Below are positions 1 through 9,595 of a stretch of 34,727 nucleotides of DNA, one piece after another. The stretch is taken from positions 1 through 34,727 of the forward strand of contig NZ_JYJG01000276.1 of assembly GCF_000955955.1 (NCBI RefSeq). Direction: 5' to 3'. The DNA is from Lentzea aerocolonigenes. GTDB taxonomy: Bacteria; Actinomycetota; Actinomycetes; Mycobacteriales; Pseudonocardiaceae. Under the pieces are notes generated by a model. It had not been told where the DNA came from. It saw nothing but the letters and a program-made list of their open reading frames with translations, and made no database searches. Position 1 is the first letter of the stretch. Every line of letters starts with the position of its first letter. Both the position numbers and the translations under genes were made by a program.

Positions 1-19
1 CCTTCACCCACCTCACGTG

Positions 20-38
20 GATGAAGGTTCCCTTCATC
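20..38 (-). terminator. Short hairpin after the M20 operon
   Basis: GATGAAGG at 20-27 and CCTTCATC at 31-38 form a perfect 8-base stem with a 3-base loop, seven bases beyond the stop codon of the minus-strand M20 gene. There is no T-run. Another CCTTCA lies at 1-6 and could give an alternative pairing. Position and symmetry suggest a transcription terminator of the U-less kind common in high-GC actinobacteria. Confidence 0.5.
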
Positions 39-44
39 AAGAAC

Positions 45-1322
45 CTATGCCAGGGCGGCCAGGGCCGTGTGGACCATGACGCGGACGCCCACGAGCAGGG
101 CGCGCTCGTCCAGGTCGAACGTCGGCTGGTGCAGGTCGCGCTGCTTCTCCTGGCCGTTCCACACGCCGAGGCGCGCGAACGAGCCCGGCACGTGCTCCAG
201 GTACCAGCCGAAGTCCTCGCCGCCGGACGACTGCTCCGTGCCGGCCAGGGCGTCGTCGCCCAGGGCGGCCTCGATGCCGGCGCGCAGGATCTGGGTGGAC
301 TCGCGCTCGTTCACCACCGGGGGCACGCCGCGGCGGTGGTGCAGGTCGAAGCCGACACCAGTGGGCGCCAAGAGCCCGGTGACCAGGTCCTTGACCAGCG
401 GCTCGAGCTCGGCCCAGATGTCGCGGTCGCCGGTGCGCAGCGTGCCGCGCAGCAGACCGTCCTGCGGGACGGCGTTGGGCGCCTCGCCCGCGTGGACGGC
501 GCCCCACACGAGGACGGTGCCGGAACGCGGGTCGACGCGGCGGGACAGCATCGTCGGCAGGCCGGTGATGACCGTGCCCAGCGCGTGCACCAGGTCCGCG
601 GTGAGGTGCGGACGCGAGGTGTGGCCGCCCGGCGAGTTCAGTCGCAGCTCCAGCAGGTCCGACGCCGACGTGATGGCGCCGATGCGGGTGCCGATGCGGC
701 CGACCTGCAGGCGTGGGTCGCAGTGCAGACCGAAAATCCGCTCCACGCCGTCGAGTCCGCCCGCGGCCAGCACGTCCAGCGCGCCACCCGGCATGACCTC
801 CTCGGCCGGCTGGAACACCAGACGGACGCGGCCGGGCAGCTCGGTGGCCGAGGAGAGCGCGAGAGCCGTGCCGAGCAACACCGTCGTGTGGGCGTCGTGA
901 CCGCACGCGTGCGACACACCGTCCACAGTGGACGCGAACGGCAGGCCGGTGTTCTCCGGCAGCGGCAGGGCGTCCATGTCCGCGCGGAGAGCCACGCAGC
1001 GTGGGCCGTTGCCGATGTCGCAGATCAGGCCGGTGCCGCCGGGGAGGATGCGCGGCTTGAGGCCGACCTCGCGCAGCAGCTTCGCCACCAGTTCGGTGGT
1101 GTTGTACTCGCGCCGGGACAGCTCGGGGTTGGCGTGAATGTGGCGGCGCCAGGCGACGACGTCGGAGGCATGCGCCTTCAACCAGTCGTCCAGCCACGCG
1201 GGACCGCGGCCTTCTCCGAGATCATCCACAGGAGACATGCTCACCCCGGTGGGGTCGACGAGCATCTCGGTGGACGTATTCACAGTTGAGGAGCCCGAGG
1301 GACGGGAGTCCAGAACCGTCAT
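45..1322 (-). CDS. M20 family amidohydrolase (HipO/AbgB-like), second gene of pair
   Basis: Encodes a 425-residue zinc-dependent amidohydrolase of peptidase family M20, a group that hydrolyses N-acyl amino acids, p-aminobenzoyl-glutamate or similar amides in the cytoplasm. Metal-site motifs are visible: ALRADMDALP at about 111-120 and HACGHDAH at 138-145, followed by the HTSRPH region typical of the lid domain. The ATG at 1322 overlaps the TGA of the upstream M20 gene as ATGA, which suggests translational coupling. The first ~45 residues are an unusual extension; an internal ATG at 1238 (residue 29) preceded by a purine-rich stretch is an alternative start. The two adjacent M20 genes near deoD-pmmB-upp recall amiA1/amiB1 of M. 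tuberculosis. The substrate cannot be read from sequence. Confidence 0.9.
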   Translation of the reverse strand: MTVLDSRPSGSSTVNTSTEMLVDPTGVSMSPVDDLGEGRGPAWLDDWLKAHASDVVAWRRHIHANPELSRREYNTTELVAKLLREVGLKPRILPGGTGLICDIGNGPRCVALRADMDALPLPENTGLPFASTVDGVSHACGHDAHTTVLLGTALALSSATELPGRVRLVFQPAEEVMPGGALDVLAAGGLDGVERIFGLHCDPRLQVGRIGTRIGAITSASDLLELRLNSPGGHTSRPHLTADLVHALGTVITGLPTMLSRRVDPRSGTVLVWGAVHAGEAPNAVPQDGLLRGTLRTGDRDIWAELEPLVKDLVTGLLAPTGVGFDLHHRRGVPPVVNERESTQILRAGIEAALGDDALAGTEQSSGGEDFGWYLEHVPGSFARLGVWNGQEKQRDLHQPTFDLDERALLVGVRVMVHTALAALA

Positions 1323-2491
1323 GCCGCACCTCCGCGGGCCAGCAGCCGTGCGCGCTGCTGGGAATCGGTGGCTGTCGCGATCGTCGTCCAGGCCATGGCA
1401 AGTGCTCCATCGAGCAATGCACGGTCCGCCGACGCCGAGGCACAGGCGGTCGCGAACTCTTGTTGGTGGTTCACCGCGTCTCCGCAGTCGATGGCAATGG
1501 TCGGGTGGATTGCGGGCAACACTCTGGTGACGTTGCCCATGTCGGTGCTCCCGATCTTCTCTCGCTGTTCCTGCTCGGGCGAGAGCGGACGTCGTCCCAG
1601 GTCAGTGGCCGCGCGCCGGTAGGCGTCCGCGAGCCACGGGTCGGGAGTCAGCTCGGCGTAGATCGGTGAGACCTGCTCGACCTCATGGGTGCAGCCGGTC
1701 GCGAGCGCGCCGGCCGAGAAGCAGTCCCGAATTCGGTTCTCCAGGCGCTGCAACGATTCCAGGTTTTCCGCCCTCACATCGAACATCGCCGATGCGCGGG
1801 CGGGTATTACGTTCGGCACGGTGCCGCCGTTGGTGACGATGCCCGTGACCATCTGGCCGGGCTCGAGGTGCTGCCGCAGCAGGCTGATCGAGATCTGCGC
1901 GACGGTCACCGCGTCCGCGGCGTTGATGCCCAGGTGCGGGGCGGCGGCCGCGTGTGACGGCTTGCCCTTGTAGTGCACCTGGAGATCGGTGATGGCCAGC
2001 GACTTCGCCGCACACGACTCGTACGGCGCCGGGTGCACCATCATCGAGAACGAGACGTCGTCGAACACGCCCCGCTCGAGCATGAGCACCTTGCCGCCGC
2101 CGACCTCTTCCGCTGGAGTTCCGATCACCCTCACGGTGATACCCAGCTGGTCGGCGATGTCACGCAGTGCGAGCGCCGTACCGACGGAAGCAGCCGCGAT
2201 GACGTTGTGCCCGCACGCGTGCCCGACCTCGGGCAGCGCGTCGTATTCGGCACAAAGTCCCAGCACGAGCTCGCCGTCGCCGTAGGTCGCGACGAACGCG
2301 GTGTCGAGGCCGGCCACGTCGCGGTCGATCTTGAAACCCTCGCGGGCCAGCAGGGAGGTGATCTTCTCGACGCTGCGGTGCTCCTCGAAGGCCAGCTCAG
2401 GCTCGGCGTGGATCGAGTGCGACAGGTCCAGCAGCGCGTCGGAGTACCGCTCGACGGTCGAGCGTGTGCTGATCTTCAAGTCGGTACTCAT
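1319..2491 (-). CDS. M20 family amidohydrolase (Acy1L2-like), first gene of pair
   Basis: Encodes about 390 residues of an M20 metallopeptidase-type amidohydrolase. The metal motif AEYDALPEVGHACGHN is the form seen in the Acy1L2/PM20D2 branch, which cleaves aminoacyl or acyl amides. An in-frame ATG seven codons upstream (2512) is possible, but the ATG at 2491 gives the usual N-terminus (MSTDLKIS) and has a GGATGG/GGTGAG-type purine stretch before it. Its TGA overlaps the ATG of the next M20 gene by four bases, so both are probably one operon. Different metal motifs in the two proteins show that they are divergent paralogues rather than a recent duplication. Substrate unknown. Confidence 0.9.
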   Translation of the reverse strand: MSTDLKISTRSTVERYSDALLDLSHSIHAEPELAFEEHRSVEKITSLLAREGFKIDRDVAGLDTAFVATYGDGELVLGLCAEYDALPEVGHACGHNVIAAASVGTALALRDIADQLGITVRVIGTPAEEVGGGKVLMLERGVFDDVSFSMMVHPAPYESCAAKSLAITDLQVHYKGKPSHAAAAPHLGINAADAVTVAQISISLLRQHLEPGQMVTGIVTNGGTVPNVIPARASAMFDVRAENLESLQRLENRIRDCFSAGALATGCTHEVEQVSPIYAELTPDPWLADAYRRAATDLGRRPLSPEQEQREKIGSTDMGNVTRVLPAIHPTIAIDCGDAVNHQQEFATACASASADRALLDGALAMAWTTIATATDSQQRARLLARGGAA

Positions 2492-2644
2492 TTGCTCACC
2501 ATCCTGCATCACCGCCTGTGAGACGCAGGGCGCTGATGATGATCAACCGGCTGGCCGGTCGCAGCGCTGCGCCAAGCGGCGAGCGAGTTTCGGTCTGACC
2601 GATCAACGATGACGCAAATGGTCGAGAAGCACGCTTAATTTTGA

Positions 2645-2672
2645 CTATTACGTTCCATCATGTGGGACGCAA
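2645..2672 (-). promoter_or_regulatory. Candidate promoter/operator for the M20 operon
   Basis: On the minus strand TTGCGT (2667-2672) and TAATAG (2645-2650) are separated by 16 bases, about 155 bases before the M20 start. Between them lies the imperfect inverted repeat GTTCC-N7-GGGAC (2652-2668), a spacing reminiscent of IclR-type operators. The surrounding 2636-2656 stretch is conspicuously AT-rich for this genome. The rest of the 2513-2696 gap holds no recognised gene. Confidence 0.3.
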
Positions 2673-2696
2673 CGTCTCACCCCGAACGACCAGCGG

Positions 2697-2990
2697 TCAG
2701 CCCTTCTTGGCTGCTCGCGCTTTGCGCCATGCCGCCCACCGGCGCTTGTTGCGGTAGTAGACAAGCACGAACAGGCCCAGCGCGATGGCGCCGATCCACA
2801 GCTTGCGCTTGGTCTCCTGGCGGATTTCAGGCGACGGTTCCTGCGGCGCGTTGACAGCCGGACCCGGATTCACTGTCGTCTGCTGCGCAGCCGCCACAGG
2901 CGCGTTCGCCGCCTCTTGCGCGGACGCCACACCGGCGATCCCGACGACGCTCATCAGCGCGAACACGCAGGCCAGCAGCAACCTCGACAT
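2697..2990 (-). CDS. Small secreted/membrane-anchored protein of unknown function
   Basis: Encodes 97 residues from the ATG at 2990. An N-terminal signal peptide (MSRLLLACVFALMSVVGIAG, then ASA) is followed by an Ala/Pro/Gln-rich linker of about 35 residues, a single membrane helix (WIGAIALGLFVLVYYR) and a strongly basic tail rich in Lys, Arg and Trp. The likely topology is linker outside and basic tail inside. A GTG at 3029 would add 13 residues but would disfavour the signal peptide; a TAGAGT hexamer seven bases before 2990 supports the shorter, leaderless start. It lies downstream of meaB on the same strand, 56 bases away. I do not recognise the family. Confidence 0.7.
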   Translation of the reverse strand: MSRLLLACVFALMSVVGIAGVASAQEAANAPVAAAQQTTVNPGPAVNAPQEPSPEIRQETKRKLWIGAIALGLFVLVYYRNKRRWAAWRKARAAKKG

Positions 2991-2997
2991 GGCCTGA

Positions 2998-3003
2998 ACT
3001 CTA
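2998..3003 (-). promoter_or_regulatory. -10 element TAGAGT, leaderless start of small membrane protein
   Basis: TAGAGT on the minus strand is separated from the ATG at 2990 by seven bases, so transcription would start at or next to the A of the start codon. No clear -35 was seen. Confidence 0.45.
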
Positions 3004-3046
3004 CCTCGAATACCACGATCGAAGGTCACCCAAACTAGTTACTCGC

Positions 3047-4039
3047 CTACCGAGAGTCCGATTGGAACGCCTTCAAAATCTGCTCCGCGGCCAGCGTCGC
3101 GGTCAGCTCTCCCGACCTGACCTTCTCCTCCAGCGAGGGGGCGAGGGAACGCACGGCGGCGCTCTCGCGCACCTGCCGCCACAGTTCGTCGTGGACCATC
3201 ATCCAGGTCCACTCGACCTGCTGGCGCCGCCGGCGTTCGTCGAGCTCGCCGGCGTCCCTCAAGGTGGACTGGTGTTCCAGCACGCGGGACCACAGCTCGT
3301 CGAGCCCGACACCGGTGAGTCCGGAACACGTCAGCACCGGCGGGTGCCACAACGCGTCGGGCGGCCGCAGCAGTTTGAGGGCTCCCGCCAGTTCTCTTGC
3401 TGCCTTGCGGGCATCGAGTTCGTGCTCGCCGTCGGCCTTGTTGACCGCGATGACGTCCGCGAGCTCCAGGATGCCCTTCTTGATGCCCTGCAACTGGTCG
3501 CCGGTGCGTGCGAGCGTCAGGAACAGCGAGCAGTCCGTCATGTTCGCGACGGCCACTTCCGACTGCCCCACGCCGACCGTCTCGACCAGCACGACGTCGA
3601 AGCCGGCGGCCTCGACCAGCACGATCGTCTCGCGGGTGGCCTGCGCGACGCCGCCGAGCGTGCCGGACGTCGGTGAAGGCCGGATGAACGCCTGCTCGTC
3701 GACCGACAGCCTGTTCATCCGCGTCTTGTCACCCAGAATGCTGCCGCCGGTGCGGGTGGACGACGGGTCGACGGCGAGCACCGCGACCCGGTGGCCCTGC
3801 TCGGTGAGCATGGTGCCCAGGGCATCGATGAACGTCGACTTGCCGACGCCGGGGACACCGGTGATGCCGACCCTGATCGCGTTGCCGGACTTGGGCAACA
3901 GCTCGACCAGCAGCTCCTGCGCCTTCGCGCGGTGGTCCGCGCGCTTGGACTCGACCAGGGTGATCGCTCGCGCGAGCACACCGCGCTTGCCTTCCAGGAC
4001 TCCCCTGGCGAGCTGGTCGACGTCGATCACCCTAGCCAT
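3047..4039 (-). CDS. meaB: Methylmalonyl-CoA mutase-associated GTPase MeaB
   Basis: Encodes a 330-residue G3E-type P-loop GTPase that chaperones methylmalonyl-CoA mutase, gating cobalamin loading and protecting the enzyme from inactivation (family knowledge for MeaB/ArgK). Seen here: Walker [10 protein letters not shown] at 61-69, the [18 protein letters not shown] segment, the [10 protein letters not shown] switch region and an NKAD guanine-specificity motif. Length is normal for MeaB. The gene overlaps the end of mutB by eight bases (4032-4039) and is the last gene of the mutA-mutB-meaB operon, the classical arrangement. Confidence 0.96.
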   Translation of the reverse strand: MARVIDVDQLARGVLEGKRGVLARAITLVESKRADHRAKAQELLVELLPKSGNAIRVGITGVPGVGKSTFIDALGTMLTEQGHRVAVLAVDPSSTRTGGSILGDKTRMNRLSVDEQAFIRPSPTSGTLGGVAQATRETIVLVEAAGFDVVLVETVGVGQSEVAVANMTDCSLFLTLARTGDQLQGIKKGILELADVIAVNKADGEHELDARKAARELAGALKLLRPPDALWHPPVLTCSGLTGVGLDELWSRVLEHQSTLRDAGELDERRRRQQVEWTWMMVHDELWRQVRESAAVRSLAPSLEEKVRSGELTATLAAEQILKAFQSDSR

Positions 4040-6167
4040 GGTGGCCGAGCTGCCCTGCGAGTTTCACCAGAAGGTCCTTGGCGGCGTCCGCGATCACGGT
4101 GCCGGGCGGGAAGATCGCCGCCGCGCCCGCCGCGTACAGCTCGTCGAAGTCCTGCGGCGGGATCACGCCACCGACGACGATCATGATGTCCGCGCGGTCG
4201 AGCTCGGCGAGCTCCTGGCGCAACGCCGGGACGAGCGTGAGGTGGCCCGCCGCGAGCGAGGACACGCCGACGATGTGCACGTCGGCCTCGACCGCTTGGC
4301 GCGCAACCTCTTCCGGCGTCTGGAACAGCGGGCCGACGTCGACGTCGAAGCCGAGGTCCGCGAACGCCGTCGCGATCACCTTCTGGCCGCGGTCGTGGCC
4401 GTCCTGCCCCATCTTGGCGACCAGGATGCGCGGCCGGCGGCCCTCTTCCTCCGCGAACGCCTCGACGACCTCGCGGCAGGCGTCCACGTTGGACACTTGG
4501 CCGACCTCCTGGCGGTAGACACCCGTGATGGTGCGGATCTGGGCGGAATGCCTGCCCCAGACCTTGCCCAGCGACTCCGAGATCTCTCCGACCGTCGCCT
4601 TGGCGCGTGCGGCGTTGATCGCCAGCTCCAGCAGGTTGCCGTGGCCGGTCGCGGCGTTCGTGAGGGCTTCGAGCGCACTGTCCACAGCGGACTGGTCGCG
4701 CTCTTCCCTGAGACGGCGGAGCTTCTCGAGCTGCTGCGCCCGCACGCCCGCGTTGTCGACCTTGAGGACCTCGATCTGCTCGTCGCTGGTCACCAGGTAC
4801 TTGTTGACGCCGATGACGGGCTGGCGTCCGGAGTCGATGCGGGCTTGGGTGCGGGCGGCCGCTTCCTCGATGCGCAGTTTGGGAATGCCCTCGTCGATCG
4901 CGCGGGCCATGCCGCCCGCCTTCTCGACCTCGGTGATGTGCTCCCAGGCCTTCCGCGCGAGCTCGTTCGTGAGCCGCTCGACGTACGCGCTGCCGCCCCA
5001 CGGGTCGATCACGCGCGTGGTGCCGGACTCCTGCTGCAGGAGGAGCTGCGTGTTGCGGGCGATGCGCGCGGAGAAGTCGGTCGGCAGTGCAAGCGCCTCG
5101 TCGAGTGCGTTGGTGTGCAACGACTGCGTGTGGCCCTGCGTGGCCGCCATCGCCTCGACGCACGTGCGCGCGACGTTGTTGAACACGTCCTGCGCGGTGA
5201 GGCTCCAGCCGCTCGTCTGGCAGTGGGTCCTCAGAGACAGGGATTTGGGGGACTTGGGTTCGAAGTTGTTCACGAGTTTCGCCCAGAGCAGGCGCGCGGC
5301 CCGCATCTTGGCGATCTCCATGAAGTAGTTCATGCCGATGGCCCAGAAGAAGCTGAGCCGCGGCGCGAACTTGTCGACGTCCAGCCCGGCTTCCTTACCG
5401 GCCCGGATGTACTCGACGCCGTCCGCGAGCGTGTAGGCCAGCTCCAGGTCGGCCGTCGCCCCGGCCTCCTGCATGTGGTAGCCGGAGATCGAGATGGAGT
5501 TGAACTTCGGCATGTGGCTGCTGGTGAAGCTGAAGATGTCGGAGATGATCCGCATCGACGGCTGCGGCGGGTAGATGTAGGTGTTGCGGACCATGAACTC
5601 CTTGAGGATGTCGTTCTGGATCGTCCCCGTGAGCTGCTCCGGCTTCACCCCCTGCTCCTCCGCCGCCACCACGAACAGCGCCAGGATCGGCAGCACCGCG
5701 CCGTTCATCGTCATCGACACGGACATCTTGTCGAGCGGGATGCCGTCGAACAGCGTGCGCATGTCGTAGATCGAGTCGATCGCCACGCCGGCCATGCCGA
5801 CGTCACCGGCGACGCGCGGGTGGTCCGAGTCGTAACCGCGGTGCGTCGCCAGGTCGAACGCTACTGAGAGCCCCTTCTGCCCGGCCGCGAGGTTGCGGCG
5901 GTAGAAGGCGTTCGACTCCTCGGCCGTCGAGAAGCCCGCGTACTGGCGGACGGTCCACGGCTGGTTGACGTACATCGTCGGGTACGGGCCGCGGAGGAAC
6001 GGCGCGACACCGGGGTAGGTCTGCAGGAAGTCGAGGCCGTCGGTGTCCTGCGCGGTGTAGACCGGCTTGACCGCGATGCCCTCCGGTGTCTCCCAGGCGG
6101 GCAGGTCGGTCTCGTACTTGGCCGACGGGAGGGGGCCGAGGTCGATGTCCGCGAAGTTGGGGATCAT
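4032..6167 (-). CDS. mutB: Methylmalonyl-CoA mutase large (catalytic) subunit
   Basis: Encodes the 711-residue alpha subunit of adenosylcobalamin-dependent methylmalonyl-CoA mutase, which interconverts (R)-methylmalonyl-CoA and succinyl-CoA in propionate and odd-chain/branched carbon metabolism. The N-terminal TIM barrel carries the family sequence [20 protein letters not shown], and the C-terminal B12-binding domain carries DGHDRG (589-594), the DxHxxG motif in which His591 is the expected lower axial cobalt ligand. Length is near the family norm. Its ATG overlaps the mutA stop by four bases and its end overlaps meaB by eight, indicating a tightly coupled operon. Confidence 0.97.
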   Translation of the reverse strand: MIPNFADIDLGPLPSAKYETDLPAWETPEGIAVKPVYTAQDTDGLDFLQTYPGVAPFLRGPYPTMYVNQPWTVRQYAGFSTAEESNAFYRRNLAAGQKGLSVAFDLATHRGYDSDHPRVAGDVGMAGVAIDSIYDMRTLFDGIPLDKMSVSMTMNGAVLPILALFVVAAEEQGVKPEQLTGTIQNDILKEFMVRNTYIYPPQPSMRIISDIFSFTSSHMPKFNSISISGYHMQEAGATADLELAYTLADGVEYIRAGKEAGLDVDKFAPRLSFFWAIGMNYFMEIAKMRAARLLWAKLVNNFEPKSPKSLSLRTHCQTSGWSLTAQDVFNNVARTCVEAMAATQGHTQSLHTNALDEALALPTDFSARIARNTQLLLQQESGTTRVIDPWGGSAYVERLTNELARKAWEHITEVEKAGGMARAIDEGIPKLRIEEAAARTQARIDSGRQPVIGVNKYLVTSDEQIEVLKVDNAGVRAQQLEKLRRLREERDQSAVDSALEALTNAATGHGNLLELAINAARAKATVGEISESLGKVWGRHSAQIRTITGVYRQEVGQVSNVDACREVVEAFAEEEGRRPRILVAKMGQDGHDRGQKVIATAFADLGFDVDVGPLFQTPEEVARQAVEADVHIVGVSSLAAGHLTLVPALRQELAELDRADIMIVVGGVIPPQDFDELYAAGAAAIFPPGTVIADAAKDLLVKLAGQLGHHG

Positions 6168-7858
6168 CGCTCCACTCCCAGGAAGTCGTAGGTGTCGTTC
6201 AGGATTTCCAGCGCCGGGCAGCCCGTGTAGACGAAGCCGTCCACGTCTGCGTCGCTCTTCTTGCCTGCCAGGAGTACCCGTTCGGCGCCGGCTTCTCGCA
6301 GGGCTTCGACCGTGGCGGCGGCCTGGTCGGCGTAGCTGGTGTCGGAGCCGCAGAGGACCGCGATTCGCGCTTTTGAAGCCTTGAACTGCTCGGCCACGTC
6401 TTCTGGGGTCTTCGTCGGGCCCGCGGCCGGAGTCGCGAAGCCGCCGGCGTTGAAGAGGTTGGCGGCGAAGGTGGCACGGGCCGTGTGAGCGGCTACCGGG
6501 CCGAGGGTGGCGAGGAAGACCCGGGGGCGTTCGGGCTGGGCGTCGGCGAGGTCGCGCAGCTCTTCGAAGGCCTGGGCGTACCGAACTCTCGGCAGCTCGC
6601 CTTCCGGTGTCACGAACGGCTCGCGGACGACGGGCTTCTCAGCCAGGTTCGGGAACTCGCTGACACCGGTGATCGGGTCGCTCCGGTCCGCGAGCCGAGC
6701 CGAGCGCTTGGCCCAGGTTTCGGCAATGCGGTCGGCGACCAGCTGTTTCGCGTCGGGCAGGCCGCCCGTCCGTTCGATCTCCTGGAACCACGACCAGGCG
6801 TGGGCAGCCAGCTCGTCCGTCAGCTTCTCGACGTACCAGGAGCCGGCCGCCGGGTCGATCACCTCGCCGAGGTGCGACTCCTCCAGCAGCAGGTTCTGCG
6901 TGTTGCGCGCGATCCGCCGGGCGAACTCGTCCGGCAGCCCGATCGCCGCGTCGAACGGCTGCACCGTCACCGAGTCGGCACCACCGAGACCGGCGGCCAG
7001 CGTCGCCACCGTGGTGCGCAGCATGTTCACCCACGGGTCGCGGCGGGTCATCATCGCGGACGAAGTCACCGCGTGCTGCACCTGCGGCACGTCCACCCCG
7101 GACACCTCGGCCACCCGCGCCCACAACCGCCGCGCGGCACGGAGCTTCGCGATCGTCATGAACTGGTCGGCGGTCGCGGCGTAGCGGAACTCCAGCTGCG
7201 CGAAAGCCTGCTCGACGCTCAGTCCGGCCTCGGTCAGCGCGCGCAGGTAGGAGACGGCCAGAGCGAGCGCCGCGCCCAGTTCTTCCGAGTCCGAGCCACC
7301 GGCGTCGTGGAACGGCAGTGCGTCCACCACGACGGTGCGCAGCAGGGGGAACTGTTCGTTCGCCTGCTTGATCACGTCGAGAGCGTCACCGAAAGGGGTG
7401 AGGGCCAGGTTGCCGCGCACCTCGGAGGCGAGCAGCGGCGCCTGGTCGTAGATCCGCAGCATCGCCCGCGCGGCCTCGACGTCGCCGTCCAGCACGATCG
7501 GCGCGAGGTCGAGGTAGACGCCGTCGAGCAGCCGCTCCAACGACGAGGCCGGCACCGCGAGCCACAGCGACGTGACGCCGCCCTCCAGGTCGTTCATCAG
7601 CGCGACCGGATCGGGCACGGTGTGGCGCTGGCGGACGTCCCAGCCCTGCTTGACGGGCGCCAGCGCATACGGAGGCAGCGCGTCGTCGAGCGTGTAGAGC
7701 GGCTGCAGCGAGATGCCGTCGTAAGTCTTCGTGACCAGCGACTCGAACGAAGCGCCGGTCTTGCTGAGGACGGCGTCGACCATCGCGCGCCACTGTTCCC
7801 GCGACGCCGCGGGGAACTCGTTCGGGCGGAATTCGGCGGGCAAGGCCAACTCCATCAT
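6164..7858 (-). CDS. mutA: Methylmalonyl-CoA mutase small subunit
   Basis: Encodes the 564-residue beta subunit of heterodimeric methylmalonyl-CoA mutase. It shares the mutase barrel with MutB (for example [20 protein letters not shown]), but its degenerate C-terminal domain lacks the DxHxxG cobalamin motif: the corresponding stretch reads [13 protein letters not shown]. That is expected, since the small subunit does not bind B12. It is somewhat shorter than many MutA proteins (about 600-640 residues). Two ATG codons are adjacent (7858, 7855). First gene of the operon, divergent from the kinase gene across a 90-base gap; a TAACAC hexamer eight bases upstream is a weak promoter candidate. Confidence 0.95.
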   Translation of the reverse strand: MMELALPAEFRPNEFPAASREQWRAMVDAVLSKTGASFESLVTKTYDGISLQPLYTLDDALPPYALAPVKQGWDVRQRHTVPDPVALMNDLEGGVTSLWLAVPASSLERLLDGVYLDLAPIVLDGDVEAARAMLRIYDQAPLLASEVRGNLALTPFGDALDVIKQANEQFPLLRTVVVDALPFHDAGGSDSEELGAALALAVSYLRALTEAGLSVEQAFAQLEFRYAATADQFMTIAKLRAARRLWARVAEVSGVDVPQVQHAVTSSAMMTRRDPWVNMLRTTVATLAAGLGGADSVTVQPFDAAIGLPDEFARRIARNTQNLLLEESHLGEVIDPAAGSWYVEKLTDELAAHAWSWFQEIERTGGLPDAKQLVADRIAETWAKRSARLADRSDPITGVSEFPNLAEKPVVREPFVTPEGELPRVRYAQAFEELRDLADAQPERPRVFLATLGPVAAHTARATFAANLFNAGGFATPAAGPTKTPEDVAEQFKASKARIAVLCGSDTSYADQAAATVEALREAGAERVLLAGKKSDADVDGFVYTGCPALEILNDTYDFLGVER

Positions 7859-7948
7859 GCGTTGCAGTGTTACCGACCGGTACCGACACGGCTATGTGAG
7901 GTTCACCGCCGTTAACGATGCAGTCAGTGTGTCAGGAAGAATGACGGT

Positions 7949-9586
7949 GTGGAGAACGGTGACCAGGAGCGCTTGATCGCGGCTAGGTACCGGCTGCTGC
8001 ACCTGCTGGGTCAAGGGTCGATGGGCACCGTCTGGGCTGCTCACGACGAGGTGCTGCGCAGGCAGGTCGCCGTCAAGGGGATCCTGCGGCCGCCGGGGAT
8101 GCCCGACGTCGCGGCCGATGAGCTGCGAGAACGGACCATGCGCGAGGCGCGGGCCGTCGCCGCGCTCTCGCACCCGAACCTCGTGACGCTCTACGACGTC
8201 GTCCAGCACGACGGCGACCCGTACGTGGTGATGGAACTGGTGCCGTCGCGCAGCCTGAACGAGGTGCTGCAGGAGCAGGGCTGCCTCACCGAGAAGCAGG
8301 GCGCGGCCGTGCTGGACGCGATCGCGGCGGCGCTGGCGTCGGCGCATCGGGCCGGCATCACGCACCGGGACGTGAAGCCCGGCAACGTGCTGATCGCCGA
8401 CGACGGGCGGGTGAAGCTCACGGACTTCGGCATCGCGCGCAACGTCGCCGAGGCCACCATGACCGCGCGCGGCATCACGCTCGGCACGCCCGCGTACATC
8501 GCGCCCGAGGTCGCGCAGGGCGGTGACGTCTCGGCGGCCGCGGACAGGTGGTCGCTCGGCGCCACGATGTGGGCCGCGATGGCCGGTGAGCCGCCGTACG
8601 TGGGCAAGAACGTCATGCAGACGATCCAAGCCGTGATCAACGGCGACGTGCCGGTGCCCGCGGGTGCCGGGCGGCTCTCGCCGGTCATCAGCGGGTTGAT
8701 GCGGAAGGACCCGTCGGAGCGGTTGTCGCTGGTCGACGTGCGCAGGCAGGTCTACCCGCTGCTGCCGGAGCCGGGCACCGACGCGTTCGAGGTGCGCGAG
8801 GCCGTGCAGACGCCGATCATCGTGCGACCCAAGCCGAAGATCGAGCCGGACGCGCCGCTGGCCGACGACCCCGGCCCGTTGCCGTTCATGATCACCGAGC
8901 CGTTCAGGCCTCAGCGGCGGCGCGGACGGATCGCCACCACGTTCATCCTGGTCGCGGCGCTGTTGCTGTTCGTGGCGGGTTCGGGGGGCGGGTTCGCGCT
9001 GACGCGGCTGGCGGCGGGGGCTGCGCTGCTGCCGCCGACCGGGCAGACGATGCAGGTGCTGCCGACCCTGCCCACGTCCGCGACACTGCAGCCGCGCACC
9101 GAGCTGGCCCTCACGGCGATCGGCGACCAGGGCGCGAAGTTCCGGCTGAGCGTCGATCCCAGCTGGTCGACCTACGCCGAACAGCGCGCGGCCGACAAGC
9201 TGATGCCGGCGTCCGCGGTGGTGCACTTCGTCTCCGGCACCGGTGCGTACCAGGCCACGGTGCAGCGGTTCCCCGAGTTCTACCCGAAGCGCAGGATCAG
9301 CACGTACACGGCCAGCGTGCAGGCTCAGTGGCCGGGCCGGTTCTTCGGTGGCGAGCAGGTGCGCACGCCGAACCTCGCCGGACACCAGGACGAGGACAGC
9401 GTCCAGTTCGTCTACCGGACGGTGGAGGGTGACGATCCCGAGGCGCTGAGGCGGTCGCACTTCTCCCGCGTGCTGCCGTTCGGCAACGACCTGTGGGTGG
9501 TCGAAGTGGTGGTGCCCACAGAGCAGGAGGCGCAGGCCCGCGCGCAGCTCTTCGACGCGATCGCCTCCACGTTCGCCCCGGTTTAA
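7949..9586 (+). CDS. Membrane-anchored serine/threonine protein kinase
   Basis: Encodes a 545-residue bacterial Hanks-type kinase. The cytoplasmic kinase domain spans about residues 10-275: glycine loop GQGSMGTVWA (21-30), Lys43 in AVK, catalytic HRDVKPGN (139-146), DFG (159-161) and APE (185-187). A proline-rich juxtamembrane segment leads to one membrane helix at about 330-352 (TTFILVAALLLFVAGSGGGF) and an extracellular domain of roughly 190 residues with no PASTA repeats and no family I recognise. GTG at 7949 is preferred because AGGA (7934-7937) precedes it; the nearby ATG at 7941 is out of frame and soon stops. It lies between the mut operon and the PNP gene, which may or may not reflect regulation of either. 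Confidence 0.95.
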   Translation: MENGDQERLIAARYRLLHLLGQGSMGTVWAAHDEVLRRQVAVKGILRPPGMPDVAADELRERTMREARAVAALSHPNLVTLYDVVQHDGDPYVVMELVPSRSLNEVLQEQGCLTEKQGAAVLDAIAAALASAHRAGITHRDVKPGNVLIADDGRVKLTDFGIARNVAEATMTARGITLGTPAYIAPEVAQGGDVSAAADRWSLGATMWAAMAGEPPYVGKNVMQTIQAVINGDVPVPAGAGRLSPVISGLMRKDPSERLSLVDVRRQVYPLLPEPGTDAFEVREAVQTPIIVRPKPKIEPDAPLADDPGPLPFMITEPFRPQRRRGRIATTFILVAALLLFVAGSGGGFALTRLAAGAALLPPTGQTMQVLPTLPTSATLQPRTELALTAIGDQGAKFRLSVDPSWSTYAEQRAADKLMPASAVVHFVSGTGAYQATVQRFPEFYPKRRISTYTASVQAQWPGRFFGGEQVRTPNLAGHQDEDSVQFVYRTVEGDDPEALRRSHFSRVLPFGNDLWVVEVVVPTEQEAQARAQLFDAIASTFAPV

Positions 9587-9589
9587 CAT
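9584..9589 (+). promoter_or_regulatory. -10 element TAACAT overlapping kinase stop codon
   Basis: TAACAT begins with the TAA stop codon of the kinase gene and ends six bases before the GTG of the PNP gene, the spacing expected for a leaderless transcript. If used, PNP is transcribed independently of the kinase despite the nine-base gap. Confidence 0.45.
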
Positions 9590-9595
9590 CACGCG

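Noticed and set aside
3264..5867. 867-codon open frame on the plus strand
   Set aside because: Antisense to meaB and mutB; no recognisable protein features.
6164..7858. MutA as a defective mutase because it lacks the B12 motif
   Set aside because: Loss of the cobalamin motif is normal for the small subunit of the heterodimeric enzyme.
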